Below are positions 42,336-50,760 of a stretch of DNA of 64,000 nt, in pieces (position 1 is the first letter of the stretch; each line of letters begins with the position of its first letter). The notes under the pieces are model-generated. The model searched no databases, was not told where the DNA came from, and worked only from the letters and a program-made list of their open reading frames with translations. The position numbers were made by a program, and so were the translations under genes. This stretch comes from Curtobacterium salicis (GTDB taxonomy: Bacteria; Actinomycetota; Actinomycetes; Actinomycetales; Microbacteriaceae), in NCBI RefSeq assembly GCF_011759505.1, contig NZ_JAAOYO010000003.1, positions 310,001 through 374,000 of the forward strand. The letters are read 5' to 3'.

Positions 42336-42353
42336 CTGAACCGCCGCTGAAGC
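42336..42353. promoter_or_regulatory. Direct-repeat box upstream of response regulator
   Basis: CTGAACCGCCGCTGAAGC: two CTGAA half-sites 11 bp apart, matching the box in front of the PepSY gene. It lies 22 bp from the regulator start, in the promoter region. Confidence 0.65.
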
Positions 42354-42361
42354 CCGGCTCC

Positions 42362-42435
42362 CCGCGAAACGCAACGTCGGCGACACCCCGCAACGGAATA
42401 CCGCTGCGAGACGTCGCCGACGTTGCGTCTTGCGG
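42362..42435. repeat. 74-bp inverted repeat, type A copy 4
   Basis: Arms 42362-42391 and 42406-42435 flank AACGGAATACCGCT. It starts 5 bp after the hxlA stop (minus strand) and lies just upstream of the response regulator promoter region, so it may stop hxlBA transcription from entering the regulator operon. Confidence 0.88.
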
Positions 42436-42440
42436 AAGGA

Positions 42441-43070
42441 CTACGCGGCGTCGATCGCGGCGCGGATCTCGGCGGCGGCAGCGCCGACGTCCGAGGCGCT
42501 GTAGATCGCGCTGCCGGCGACGGCGACACGGGCACCGGCGGCCTTGACCGAGGCGACCGAGGACGCCTTCACGCCACCGGCGATCGAGAACGGCACGCCC
42601 GAGGCCTTGCCCTCCTCGAGCAGCGTGTCGAAGGTGAAGCCCTCTTCGGCCTGCTCGTCGAGGCCGGCGTGCACCTCGACGAACTCGACGCCGAGCTCGG
42701 TGACCTCGCGGGCACGGGCGGCCTTGTCGGGGACGCCGATCAGGTCGACGACGATGCCCTTGCCGTGCTTCTTCGCCGCGGCGACCGCGCCGACGATGGT
42801 GCTGTCCCCGGCGACGCCGAGCACGGTGACGAGGTCGGCGCCCGCCTGGAACGCCATGTCGGCCTCGAGCTCACCCGCGTCCATCGTCTTGAGGTCGGCG
42901 AACACGATCTTGTCCGGGTGGGCTTCCTTAATCGCCGTGATGGCGGCGACGCCGGCGCTCTTCACGAGCGGGGTGCCGAGTTCGAGGATGTCGACGTGCG
43001 GTGCCGCCTGGGCGGCGAGCTCGAGGGCGGTCTCGGTGGAGAGGGTGTCGATGGCGAACTGGAGCTGCAT
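42441..43070 (-). CDS. hxlA: 3-hexulose-6-phosphate synthase
   Basis: A 209-residue TIM-barrel enzyme of the orotidine-phosphate-decarboxylase superfamily that condenses formaldehyde with ribulose-5-phosphate, or runs in reverse to supply pentose. It has MQLQFAIDTLSTETAL at the start, VDILELGTPLVKSAG near 28, the signature FADLKTMDAGELEAD near 58, and FSIAGGVKASSVASV near 160. AAGGAACC precedes the ATG at 43070. It follows hxlB by 20 bases and forms the RuMP pair. Confidence 0.9.
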   Translation of the reverse strand: MQLQFAIDTLSTETALELAAQAAPHVDILELGTPLVKSAGVAAITAIKEAHPDKIVFADLKTMDAGELEADMAFQAGADLVTVLGVAGDSTIVGAVAAAKKHGKGIVVDLIGVPDKAARAREVTELGVEFVEVHAGLDEQAEEGFTFDTLLEEGKASGVPFSIAGGVKASSVASVKAAGARVAVAGSAIYSASDVGAAAAEIRAAIDAA

Positions 43071-43090
43071 GGTGGTTCCTTCCGAAGGGG

Positions 43091-43663
43091 TCATTCGAGG
43101 TTGGCGTGCCGCGGCCAGAGGTCGTCGGCGGAGTGCCCGCTGCGCTGCCACAGCGCGTGGAACAGCGCGTCGCCGAGCAGGACGACGCCCTGCTCGAAGA
43201 GGCTGCCGGCGTACTGGACCGAGGCGGTGCCGGAGCGGTCGGTCTTCGTCGCGGCCGGCAGCACGAGGGTGACCTCGGCCAGCTCGGCGAGCGGCGACGA
43301 CGCGGTGGTCGAGACGGCGACGACCTGCGCGCCGACGTCCACCGCGGTCCGTGCGGCCTGCACGATGCTGCCGGTGGTGCCCGACCCGCTCGCGGTGAGC
43401 AGGACGTCGCCGGACTCGATGGCGGGGGTGGTGACCTCGCCGACGACGTGCACGTCGAGCCCGAGGTGCATCAGCCGCATCGCGGTCATCCGCAGCGCGA
43501 GCCCGGACCGTCCGGCCCCGTGCACGAACACACGCTCGGCACCGTCGAGCAGGTCGAGCGCCCGGTCGGCAGCAGCCTGGTCGCCCTCGGCCACCCCGTC
43601 GACGAGGTCGTCGAGTTCGTGGCTGACGAGGTCGAGCGCCGCAGCGAGCGTGTGTGTGGTCAT
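43091..43663 (-). CDS. hxlB: 6-phospho-3-hexuloisomerase
   Basis: A 190-residue SIS-fold isomerase. FVHGAGRSGLALRMTAMRLMHLGLDVHVVGEVTTPAI (about 46-82) and LLTASGSGTTGSIV are the classic hexuloisomerase stretches. It converts hexulose-6-phosphate to fructose-6-phosphate in the RuMP pathway. First gene of hxlB-hxlA, divergent from a LuxR-type regulator gene about 110 bp away. Confidence 0.92.
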   Translation of the reverse strand: MTTHTLAAALDLVSHELDDLVDGVAEGDQAAADRALDLLDGAERVFVHGAGRSGLALRMTAMRLMHLGLDVHVVGEVTTPAIESGDVLLTASGSGTTGSIVQAARTAVDVGAQVVAVSTTASSPLAELAEVTLVLPAATKTDRSGTASVQYAGSLFEQGVVLLGDALFHALWQRSGHSADDLWPRHANLE

Positions 43664-43776
43664 GCAACAACAGTGCTCCCCCGCACCTGCGGGTGCCGCT
43701 ACCCGACACGGCGGGCGTCCCACCCGTTCGGACGGCTCCCCGTCCGCCGACGGGCAGGGCGGGTAGGTTCGTCCAG

Positions 43777-44601
43777 ATGGACACGCAGCCCGGCCGGGAG
43801 GCACGGATCACCCCCGCCGACCACGCTCGCCTGCTCGCCGACCAGGCCGACCGCCACACGCTGACGCTCGAGTCCGTGCTGGCAGTGCTCCGCTCACCCC
43901 GCGTCGGTGACGCCGCGGCCCGGGCCGAGGCGGTCGAGATCGCCTCGGCGGCGCTCGTGGACCTCCGGACGTCGACGGACCGGCAGCGCGAGGTCCTGCT
44001 CGAGCCGGTCGCCGGGGCGTTCTCGCGCCTCCGGGCCGACCTGCGCCCCCTGGTCCGGTTCGGGGACCTCGACGTGCAGTTCGTCGAACCGCCCGCGAAC
44101 GGTCGCGCCCTGCCCGGGGACGTCGCGCACGCCGCCCGAGCGGTGGTCCGGACGGCGGTGCTCACCCTGGTCGACGAGGGCCGGGCGAACCGTGTCCGCA
44201 TCCAGTGGGACTGCGACGGCCGGAACCTGCTCATGCAGCTCCGCGACGACGGTGCCGGGACGCACGACGTCCAGGACGACGCGATGCGGCCGATCGCCGA
44301 ACGGGTCGCGGCCCTGGCCGGGCAGATGCGGGTCGACTCGACGCCCGGGTGGGGATCGGTGATCGACGTGACGGTGCCGCTCGACCCACCCGTCCCGGTG
44401 ACGCCGGGGCCCGAGGACTCCGACCTGACGCCGCGCGAGCTCGACGTGCTCCGGCTCGTGGCGACCGGGGTCGGCAACCGGGAGATCGCGGACGGCCTCG
44501 GCATCACCGTGAACACGGTGAAGTACCATGTGGCGAACCTGCTCCGGAAGCACGGCGCCCGGACCCGTGCGGAGCTCGCGGCGCACGCGCACGCCGGCTG
44601 A
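43777..44601 (+). CDS. LuxR-type regulator with kinase-like ATPase domain
   Basis: A 274-residue protein. The C-terminal 65 residues are a LuxR helix-turn-helix (LTPRELDVLRLVATGVGNREIADGLGITVNTVKYHVANLLRKHG). Residues about 110-205 resemble a degenerate GHKL ATPase of histidine kinases, with LRDDGAG and PGWGSVIDVTVPL. The N-terminal helices resemble a NarL-kinase dimerisation region but lack a clear phosphoacceptor His. TAGGTT ends 7 nt before the ATG. It probably controls the divergent hxlBA genes. Confidence 0.78.
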   Translation: MDTQPGREARITPADHARLLADQADRHTLTLESVLAVLRSPRVGDAAARAEAVEIASAALVDLRTSTDRQREVLLEPVAGAFSRLRADLRPLVRFGDLDVQFVEPPANGRALPGDVAHAARAVVRTAVLTLVDEGRANRVRIQWDCDGRNLLMQLRDDGAGTHDVQDDAMRPIAERVAALAGQMRVDSTPGWGSVIDVTVPLDPPVPVTPGPEDSDLTPRELDVLRLVATGVGNREIADGLGITVNTVKYHVANLLRKHGARTRAELAAHAHAG

Positions 44602-44717
44602 GCTGTCGCAGCACAACAGGAACCCCTTCGGACCACGGGATGCCACGGCGCGAGCCGGACCCGGTTGCGCGGATCCGATCGGCGCCATGCGACACGACAC
44701 CGAGCCGCCGCGTCGGA

Positions 44718-45407
44718 TCAGCCGGCCGGCGCGAACCGGTAGCCCATCCCCGCCTCCGTGACCAGGAACCGGGGGTGCGACGGCTCCGGCTCGAGCTTCC
44801 GCCGCAGCTGCGCCATGTAGAGCCGCAGGTACCCGGAGTCGGTGCCGTGCGTCGGGCCCCACACCTCGGTGAGGAGCATCTCGCGCGTCAACAGCCGGTC
44901 GGGGTTCGTCACGAGGACCTCGAGCAGCCGCCACTCGGTCGGGGTCAGCCGGATCGCGGGACCGTCCGGCGCGGTGACCTGCTTCGCGACGAGGTCCACC
45001 ACGAGGTTCCCGATCCGGATCGTCGGCGTCGCTTCCGTCCCGCTCGCCGGTGCCCGTCGCCGGCCGAGGGCCCGCAGTCGTGCCAGCAGCTCGTCCATCT
45101 GGAACGGCTTCGTCACGTAGTCGTCGGCACCGGCGTCCAGGGCGTCGACCTTGTCGCTCGAGTCCGTCCGCCCGGACAGCACCAGCACCGGTACCTGCGA
45201 CCACCCGCGGATGCCCTCGAGCACCCCGATGCCGTCGAGCCGGGGCATGCCGAGGTCGAGCAGCACGATGTCCGGGCGCTCGGTGATGACGGCGTCGATC
45301 GCGGCCCGACCGTCACGGGCGGTGACGACGTCGTAGCCCCGGGCACCGAGCGTCACGGCGAGCGCCCGCACCAGCTGCACGTCGTCGTCCGCGATCAGGA
45401 CCTTCAT
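44718..45407 (-). CDS. kdpE: KdpE response regulator
   Basis: A 229-residue OmpR-type regulator of potassium uptake. The receiver has ADDD near residues 6-9, the phosphoacceptor in VLLDLGMPRLDG near 51, and TKPFQMDELLARLRALGRR. The winged helix has LTPTEWRLLEVLVTNPDRLLTREMLLTEVWG and GYLRLYMAQLRRKLE, the KdpE-specific style. The start overlaps the kdpD stop by 4 bases. It should activate the kdp operon. Confidence 0.95.
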   Translation of the reverse strand: MKVLIADDDVQLVRALAVTLGARGYDVVTARDGRAAIDAVITERPDIVLLDLGMPRLDGIGVLEGIRGWSQVPVLVLSGRTDSSDKVDALDAGADDYVTKPFQMDELLARLRALGRRRAPASGTEATPTIRIGNLVVDLVAKQVTAPDGPAIRLTPTEWRLLEVLVTNPDRLLTREMLLTEVWGPTHGTDSGYLRLYMAQLRRKLEPEPSHPRFLVTEAGMGYRFAPAG

Positions 45408-47896
45408 CTGCCCACCACTCCCAGGTGTCCCGCGATCGGCAGGCGCACCACGACGGTGAGCCCACCGCCGGGGGTGTCGTCGACCTCGATCGTGCCGCCC
45501 ATGCCCTCGGTGAACCCGCGCGCGAGCGCCAGGCCGAGTCCCAGTCCGGTCTCGTTGTCCGTGTCCCCGAGCCGCTGGAACGGCTGGAACACGTCTTCGC
45601 GCCGGTCCTCAGGTATCCCCGGGCCGCGGTCGGCGACACGGAGTTCGACCCCGCCGGCGAAGGCGCTCGCCGCGATCCGGACGCGCTCCCCGTCGGGTGA
45701 GTACCGGACGGCGTTGGCGAGCAGGTTCACGACGACGCGCTGCAGCAGCACCGGGTCGGCGAGGACCGGCGGCAGTTCGGCGGGCAGGTCGAGGTCGACG
45801 TCCTCGGGGCCGAGCTCGAGTTCGTCGAGTGCGGGGGCGACGACCGTGTCGAGTGCGGTGGGCACGGGGGCGGCGGCGAGCACTCCGGCCTGCACGCGGC
45901 TGACGTCGAGCAGGTCGGCCAACAGGACCGCCAGCTGACGGAGGCTCTCGTCGGCGGTCGCGAGGAGCGCCTCCCGGTCGGCCTCGCCCAACCGGACGTC
46001 GCGTGCGCGGAGCGACTGGACGGCGGCGCTGGCGGCGGCGATCGGCCGGCGCACGTCGTGGCTGACGGCGGCCAGGATGGCGCTCCGCACCCGGTCGACG
46101 GCGGCGATGCGTTCCGCGTCGACGGCGGTGCGGGTGAGTGCCCGGTGTTCCAGCGCGGCGTCGAGCTGCTGCTCGACGACGCGCAGCAGCCGCCGCTGGG
46201 TCGGGTCGTCTGGTGCGCCGGCGAATTCGAGGACGGCACCGGACGGGAGGGTCGTGGCCGCGTCCGGCACGTCGCCGAACGTCCCCGACGTGGCGGGCAC
46301 CTCGTCGCCCTGGCGGACCCGGACGCCGGCGAAGCCGAAGGCCTCGCGGGTGCGCTCGACGAGGGCTTGGAGGGCGTCGTCGCCGCGGAGGACACTGCCG
46401 GCGATCCCGACGAGGAGCCCCGATTCGGCGGCGGCCCGGCGTGCCGTGCGGGAGCGTCGCGCGGAGCGGTCGACGACGAAGCTGACGAGCACGGCGCTGA
46501 CGACGTACATGACGAGGGCGAACAGGTGCCAGGGCTGCTGGACGGTGACCTGGTGCAGGGGTCGGACGAAGAAGAAGTCGAGACTCAGTCCGGACAGGAC
46601 GGCGGCGAACACGGCGGGCAGCATGCCGCCGATCAGGGCGACGACGAGCACGAGCAGCTGGTAGGCGAGGACGTCGACGGTGATCGAGTCGGGGTCGTCG
46701 GTCAGGCTGAGGAGCCAGGTGAGGACCGGTCCGGCGACCAGGGCGAGCAGGAACGCCGCCACGATCCGGGAGCGGGACAGGCTGCCGCCGAGCTTCGGCA
46801 GGGCCAGGCCGCCGCCGGCGCGTTCGTGGGTGACGACGTGCACGTCGATGTCGCCGGATTCCCGGATGACGGTGCTGCCGATGCCCGGGCCGGTGAGGGC
46901 CGCGACGAGTCGGCTGCGGCGACTGATGCCGATCACGATCTGGGTGGCGTCGACGGAGCGGGCGAAGCGGACCAGGGTGGTGGGCACGTCGTCGCCGACG
47001 ACCTGGTGGTAGGTGCCGCCGAGCTGTTCGAGGAGGGCGCGCTGCTTGCCGAGGGCACCAGGGTGGCGTTCGCGGAGGCCGTCGTTCGTGGTGACGTGGA
47101 CGGCGGCGAGCTCCCCGCCGGCCGAGCGGGCGGCGATGCGGGCCCCGCGGCGGAGCAGGGTCTCGCCCTCGGGTCCGCCGGTGAGGGCGACGAGGACGCG
47201 CTCCCGGGTCTCCCACCGGTTCGCGATGCCGTGTTCGGCGCGGTAGCGCTTGAGGGCGTCGTCGACCTCGTCGGCGAGCCAGAGCAGGGCGATCTCGCGG
47301 AGGGCGGTGAGGTTGCCGAGGCGGAAGTAGTTCGACAGGGCCGCGTCGATCCGGGTGGCCGGGTACACGAGCCCGTCGGACAGTCGGTCGCGGAGGGCCT
47401 GCGGGGACAGGTCGACGACCTCGATCTGGTCGGCGGCGCGGACCACGGCGTCGGGGACGGTCTCACGCTGGACGGTGCCGGTGATCTCGCGGACGACGTC
47501 GCCGAGGGACTGCATGTGCTGGACGTTGACGGTGGAGATGACGTCGATGCCCGCGGCCCGCAGTGCTTCGACGTCCTGCCAGCGCTTCTCGTGCGGGCTG
47601 CCGGGGGCGTTCGAGTGCGCGAGTTCGTCGACCAGGGCGACCTCGGGACGGCGGGCGAGGACGGCGTCGAGGTCCATGTCGTCGAGCGCGACCCCGCGGT
47701 GTTCGACCGTGCGGCGTGGGACGACCTCGAGTCCGTCGATGAGGGCGGCGGTGGCGGCGCGGCCGTGGGTCTCGACGACGGCGACGACCACGTCGCGGCC
47801 GTGGTCGGCCATCCGGCGGCCCTCTTCGAGCATCGTGTAGGTCTTGCCCACGCCGGGGGCGGCGCCGAGCAGGACCCGCAGCTTCCCTCGCTTCAC
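45404..47896 (-). CDS. kdpD: KdpD potassium sensor kinase
   Basis: An 830-residue sensor kinase. The N-terminal KdpD domain has Walker A GAAPGVGKTYTM (about 11-22) and LVDELAHSNAPG. A universal-stress-like domain, four membrane segments (about 400-495) and a GAF region follow. The kinase core has LAAVSHDVRRPIAAASAAV (the usual family motif is closer to SHDLRTPL), NLLANAVRYSPDG, DRGPGIPED and GLGLGLALARG. GTG at 47896 gives the usual KdpD start (KRGKLRVLLGAAPGVG); upstream codons belong to a hairpin repeat. Confidence 0.95.
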   Translation of the reverse strand: MKRGKLRVLLGAAPGVGKTYTMLEEGRRMADHGRDVVVAVVETHGRAATAALIDGLEVVPRRTVEHRGVALDDMDLDAVLARRPEVALVDELAHSNAPGSPHEKRWQDVEALRAAGIDVISTVNVQHMQSLGDVVREITGTVQRETVPDAVVRAADQIEVVDLSPQALRDRLSDGLVYPATRIDAALSNYFRLGNLTALREIALLWLADEVDDALKRYRAEHGIANRWETRERVLVALTGGPEGETLLRRGARIAARSAGGELAAVHVTTNDGLRERHPGALGKQRALLEQLGGTYHQVVGDDVPTTLVRFARSVDATQIVIGISRRSRLVAALTGPGIGSTVIRESGDIDVHVVTHERAGGGLALPKLGGSLSRSRIVAAFLLALVAGPVLTWLLSLTDDPDSITVDVLAYQLLVLVVALIGGMLPAVFAAVLSGLSLDFFFVRPLHQVTVQQPWHLFALVMYVVSAVLVSFVVDRSARRSRTARRAAAESGLLVGIAGSVLRGDDALQALVERTREAFGFAGVRVRQGDEVPATSGTFGDVPDAATTLPSGAVLEFAGAPDDPTQRRLLRVVEQQLDAALEHRALTRTAVDAERIAAVDRVRSAILAAVSHDVRRPIAAASAAVQSLRARDVRLGEADREALLATADESLRQLAVLLADLLDVSRVQAGVLAAAPVPTALDTVVAPALDELELGPEDVDLDLPAELPPVLADPVLLQRVVVNLLANAVRYSPDGERVRIAASAFAGGVELRVADRGPGIPEDRREDVFQPFQRLGDTDNETGLGLGLALARGFTEGMGGTIEVDDTPGGGLTVVVRLPIAGHLGVVGR

Positions 47897-47931
47897 GCGC
47901 TCATCCTCTCGCGTCGTGGTGGTTGTCGGTT

Positions 47932-48005
47932 CCGCAAGACACCGGTGTTCGTCGGTCGCGCCGCGGGATCTCGCGGCTCGATGCACGAACACCGGTGTTT
48001 CGCGG
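47932..48005. repeat. 74-bp inverted repeat, type B copy 2, between kdpC and kdpD
   Basis: Arms 47932-47961 and 47976-48005 flank CGCGGGATCTCGCG. Both arms contain ACACCGGTGTT. It starts 5 bp after the kdpC stop (minus strand) and lies before the kdpD start, where it could lower read-through from kdpFABC into kdpDE. Confidence 0.85.
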
Positions 48006-48010
48006 GGGGG

Positions 48011-48616
48011 TCAGCCGAGCTTCGCCAGCGCCAGGTTCAGCTCGAGGACGTTGACCGCCGGCGAGCCGAGGAACCCGAGCTGCCGGGACTCGGTGTGCGC
48101 GGCGACCAGGGCCCGGACCCGGGCCTCGGAGACCCCGCGGGCCGAGGCCACGCGGGACACCTGCAGGGCCGCGTACTCCGGGCTGATGTCGGGGTCGAGC
48201 CCCGAGCCGGAGGCCGTCAGCGCGTCCGCCGGGACCTCGGACGCGGGCACGCCGTCGGCCTTGGCGATCGCGGCACGTCGTTCCTCGATCGCCGTGGTCA
48301 GGTCGGGGTTCGACGGGCCGAGGTTCGACCCGGACGAGGCGTTCGCGTCGTACCCGTCCTCGCCGGCGGCCGACGGGCGGGACTGGAACCAGCGGGCCGC
48401 GTCCTTGCCGGTGAACGACTGCCCGATCAACGACGAGCCCACGGCGGTGCCGGAGGAGTCGGTGACCATCGAGCCGTTCGCCTGGTCGTGGAAGGCGGCC
48501 TGCCCGACGCCCCACACCGCGAGCGGGTAGGCGACGCCGAGGACGACGGTGGCGAGGACGATGAGGCGGACGGCCACACCGGTGGAACGGAGGAAGGAGC
48601 GAGAAGAGGAAGCCAT
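48011..48616 (-). CDS. kdpC: KdpC subunit of K+-transporting ATPase
   Basis: A 201-residue subunit with one N-terminal membrane segment (LIVLATVVLGVAYPLAVWGVGQ, about 18-39) and an external domain with GSSLIGQSFTGKDAARWFQSRPSA and GSNLGPSNPDL. ALTASGSGLDPDISPEYA is the KdpC signature. It stabilises the KdpA-KdpB complex. It starts 2 bases after the kdpB stop. Confidence 0.95.
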   Translation of the reverse strand: MASSSRSFLRSTGVAVRLIVLATVVLGVAYPLAVWGVGQAAFHDQANGSMVTDSSGTAVGSSLIGQSFTGKDAARWFQSRPSAAGEDGYDANASSGSNLGPSNPDLTTAIEERRAAIAKADGVPASEVPADALTASGSGLDPDISPEYAALQVSRVASARGVSEARVRALVAAHTESRQLGFLGSPAVNVLELNLALAKLG

Positions 48617-48618
48617 GA

Positions 48619-50760
48619 CTAGAACCCCGGGATGAGACCGACGACGAGGTCGATCAACTTGATACCGATGAAGGGGACGACCACGCCGCCGAGCCCGTAG
48701 ACGAGCAGGTTGCGACCGAGGATCGACGACGCCGAGGCTGCGCGGTACTTGACGCCACGCAGGGACAGCGGGATGAGCGCCACGATGACGAGCGCGTTGA
48801 AGACGATCGCCGACAGGATCGCCGACGCCGGGGAGTGCAGGTGCATGATGTTCAGCGCCCCGAGGCCGGGGAACGTCGCCTGGAACATCGCCGGGATGAT
48901 GGCGAAGTACTTGGCGATGTCGTTGGCGATCGAGAACGTGGTCAGGGCACCACGGGTGATGAGCAGCTGCTTGCCGATCCGGACGACGTCGATGAGCTTC
49001 GTCGGGTCCGAGTCGAGGTCGACCATGTTGCCGGCCTCCTTGGCCGCGGTCGTCCCGGTGTTCATCGCCACGCCGACGTCCGCCTGCGCCAGGGCCGGGG
49101 CGTCGTTCGTGCCGTCACCGGTCATGGCGACGAGGTTGCCGCCCTCCTGCTCCCGGCGGATCAGTGCGAGCTTGTCCTCCGGGGTGGCCTCGGCGAGGTA
49201 GTCGTCGACGCCGGCCTCGGCCGCGATGGCCTTGGCGGTGCGCGGGTTGTCGCCGGTGATCATCACGGTGCGGATGCCCATGCTGCGCAGTTCGGTGAAC
49301 CGCTCGGCCAGACCGTCCTTGACGACGTCCTTGAGGTGCACGACGCCGAGCAGCTGGACCGTGCCGGCAGCGTCACGTCGGCCGACGACGAGCGGCGTTC
49401 CGCCCTGGTCGGAGATCTCCGTGACGGTCGCGTCGATCGCCGCCGCGACACCGGCGTCGCCGGTGTCGGCCCATGCGAGCACTGCGGCTGCAGCACCCTT
49501 CCGGACCGAGGACCCGTCGGGCAGGTCGACGCCGGACATCCGGGTCTGCGCCGTGAACGGCACCTCGACCGCGCCGGCCGGGAGGGGCGTGGAGACCCCG
49601 GCGGCGAGCGCCAGGTCCACGATCGAGCGGCCCTCGGGCGTCCCGTCCGCGGCACTCGAGAGCGCTGCGGCGGCCATCAGCTCCGGCTCGGTCACGCCCG
49701 GCACCGGGACGACCCGGGAGGCGCGGCGGTTGCCGTACGTGATGGTGCCGGTCTTGTCGAGGAGCAGCGTGGTGATGTCACCGGCGGCCTCGACCGCGCG
49801 GCCGGACATCGCCAGGACGTTGTGCTGCACGAGCCGGTCCATGCCGGCGATGCCGATGGCGGAGAGCAGCGCTCCGATGGTGGTCGGGATGAGGCAGACG
49901 AGCAGCGCGATGAGCACCGTGATGCTGACGCTCGAGCCGACGAGTCCGGCGATGGGCTGCATGGTGAGGCAGACGATCACGAAGACGATCGACAGCGACG
50001 CGAGCAGGATGTTCAGCGCGATCTCGTTCGGCGTCTTCTGGCGGGCGGCGCCCTCGACCAGGCGGATCATCCGGTCGATGAACGTCTCGCCCGGGGTCGA
50101 GGTGATGCGCACCACGATCCGGTCGGACAGCACCCGGGTACCGCCGGTGACGGCACTGCGGTCGCCACCCGACTCGCGGATCACCGGGGCGGACTCTCCC
50201 GTGACGGCGGACTCGTCGACCGAGGCGATGCCGTCGACGACGTCCCCGTCGCCGGGGATCACCTCGCCGGACACGACGACCACCAGGTCGCCCTTCGCCA
50301 GGTCGACCGAGGCGACGTCCTCCGTCCCGGCGGACAGCGCGGCCGGGTCGGACGCCGAGTAGCCGACGACGCGGCGGGCGCTGGTCGTCGAGCGGGTCTT
50401 GCGGAGGGTGTCGGCCTGGGCCTTGCCGCGCCCCTCGGCGACGGACTCGGCCAGGTTCGCGAACACGACGGTCAGCCAGAGCCAGACGGCGATGGCGACG
50501 GTGAAGGAGGACGGGACGGGCGCGCCGGAGTCGGACGCGCCTCCCGACCGGGTGAAGGGCTCGACGACGGCGGTGACCGTCGTCAGGGCGGCTCCCACCT
50601 CGACGATGAACATCACCGGGTTCTTCCACATCAGCCGGGGGTCCAGCTTCCGGAACGCACCCGGGAGGCCCGCGGCCAGTTGCCGGGGTCCGAAGGCCGA
50701 CGAGCGTCGGCCCGGTTGCTCAGCGGTGTGCTGCTCCGTCTCGGGAGTCAGGGTGGTCAT
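48619..50760 (-). CDS. kdpB: KdpB ATPase subunit
   Basis: A 713-residue P-type ATPase. The actuator has [12 protein letters not shown], the phosphorylation site is [14 protein letters not shown] with the Asp near residue 335, and the hinge has [14 protein letters not shown] and [25 protein letters not shown]. About seven membrane segments are present. It powers potassium import. The start is set by overlap of one base with the kdpA stop. The N-terminus carries a short Arg/Gln-rich extension. Confidence 0.96.
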   Translation of the reverse strand: MTTLTPETEQHTAEQPGRRSSAFGPRQLAAGLPGAFRKLDPRLMWKNPVMFIVEVGAALTTVTAVVEPFTRSGGASDSGAPVPSSFTVAIAVWLWLTVVFANLAESVAEGRGKAQADTLRKTRSTTSARRVVGYSASDPAALSAGTEDVASVDLAKGDLVVVVSGEVIPGDGDVVDGIASVDESAVTGESAPVIRESGGDRSAVTGGTRVLSDRIVVRITSTPGETFIDRMIRLVEGAARQKTPNEIALNILLASLSIVFVIVCLTMQPIAGLVGSSVSITVLIALLVCLIPTTIGALLSAIGIAGMDRLVQHNVLAMSGRAVEAAGDITTLLLDKTGTITYGNRRASRVVPVPGVTEPELMAAAALSSAADGTPEGRSIVDLALAAGVSTPLPAGAVEVPFTAQTRMSGVDLPDGSSVRKGAAAAVLAWADTGDAGVAAAIDATVTEISDQGGTPLVVGRRDAAGTVQLLGVVHLKDVVKDGLAERFTELRSMGIRTVMITGDNPRTAKAIAAEAGVDDYLAEATPEDKLALIRREQEGGNLVAMTGDGTNDAPALAQADVGVAMNTGTTAAKEAGNMVDLDSDPTKLIDVVRIGKQLLITRGALTTFSIANDIAKYFAIIPAMFQATFPGLGALNIMHLHSPASAILSAIVFNALVIVALIPLSLRGVKYRAASASSILGRNLLVYGLGGVVVPFIGIKLIDLVVGLIPGF

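Noticed and set aside
47893..47992. A longer KdpD start upstream of 47896
   Set aside because: The upstream codons derive from the 74-bp repeat and do not match KdpD N-termini.
18335..48005. The dispersed hairpins as CRISPR repeats or IS ends
   Set aside because: They are single, far apart and intergenic, with no spacer array, transposase or target duplication.
46058..48622. A plus-strand open frame of about 850 codons
   Set aside because: It is the antisense of kdpD and kdpC; it crosses the intergenic hairpin and has no recognisable domain.
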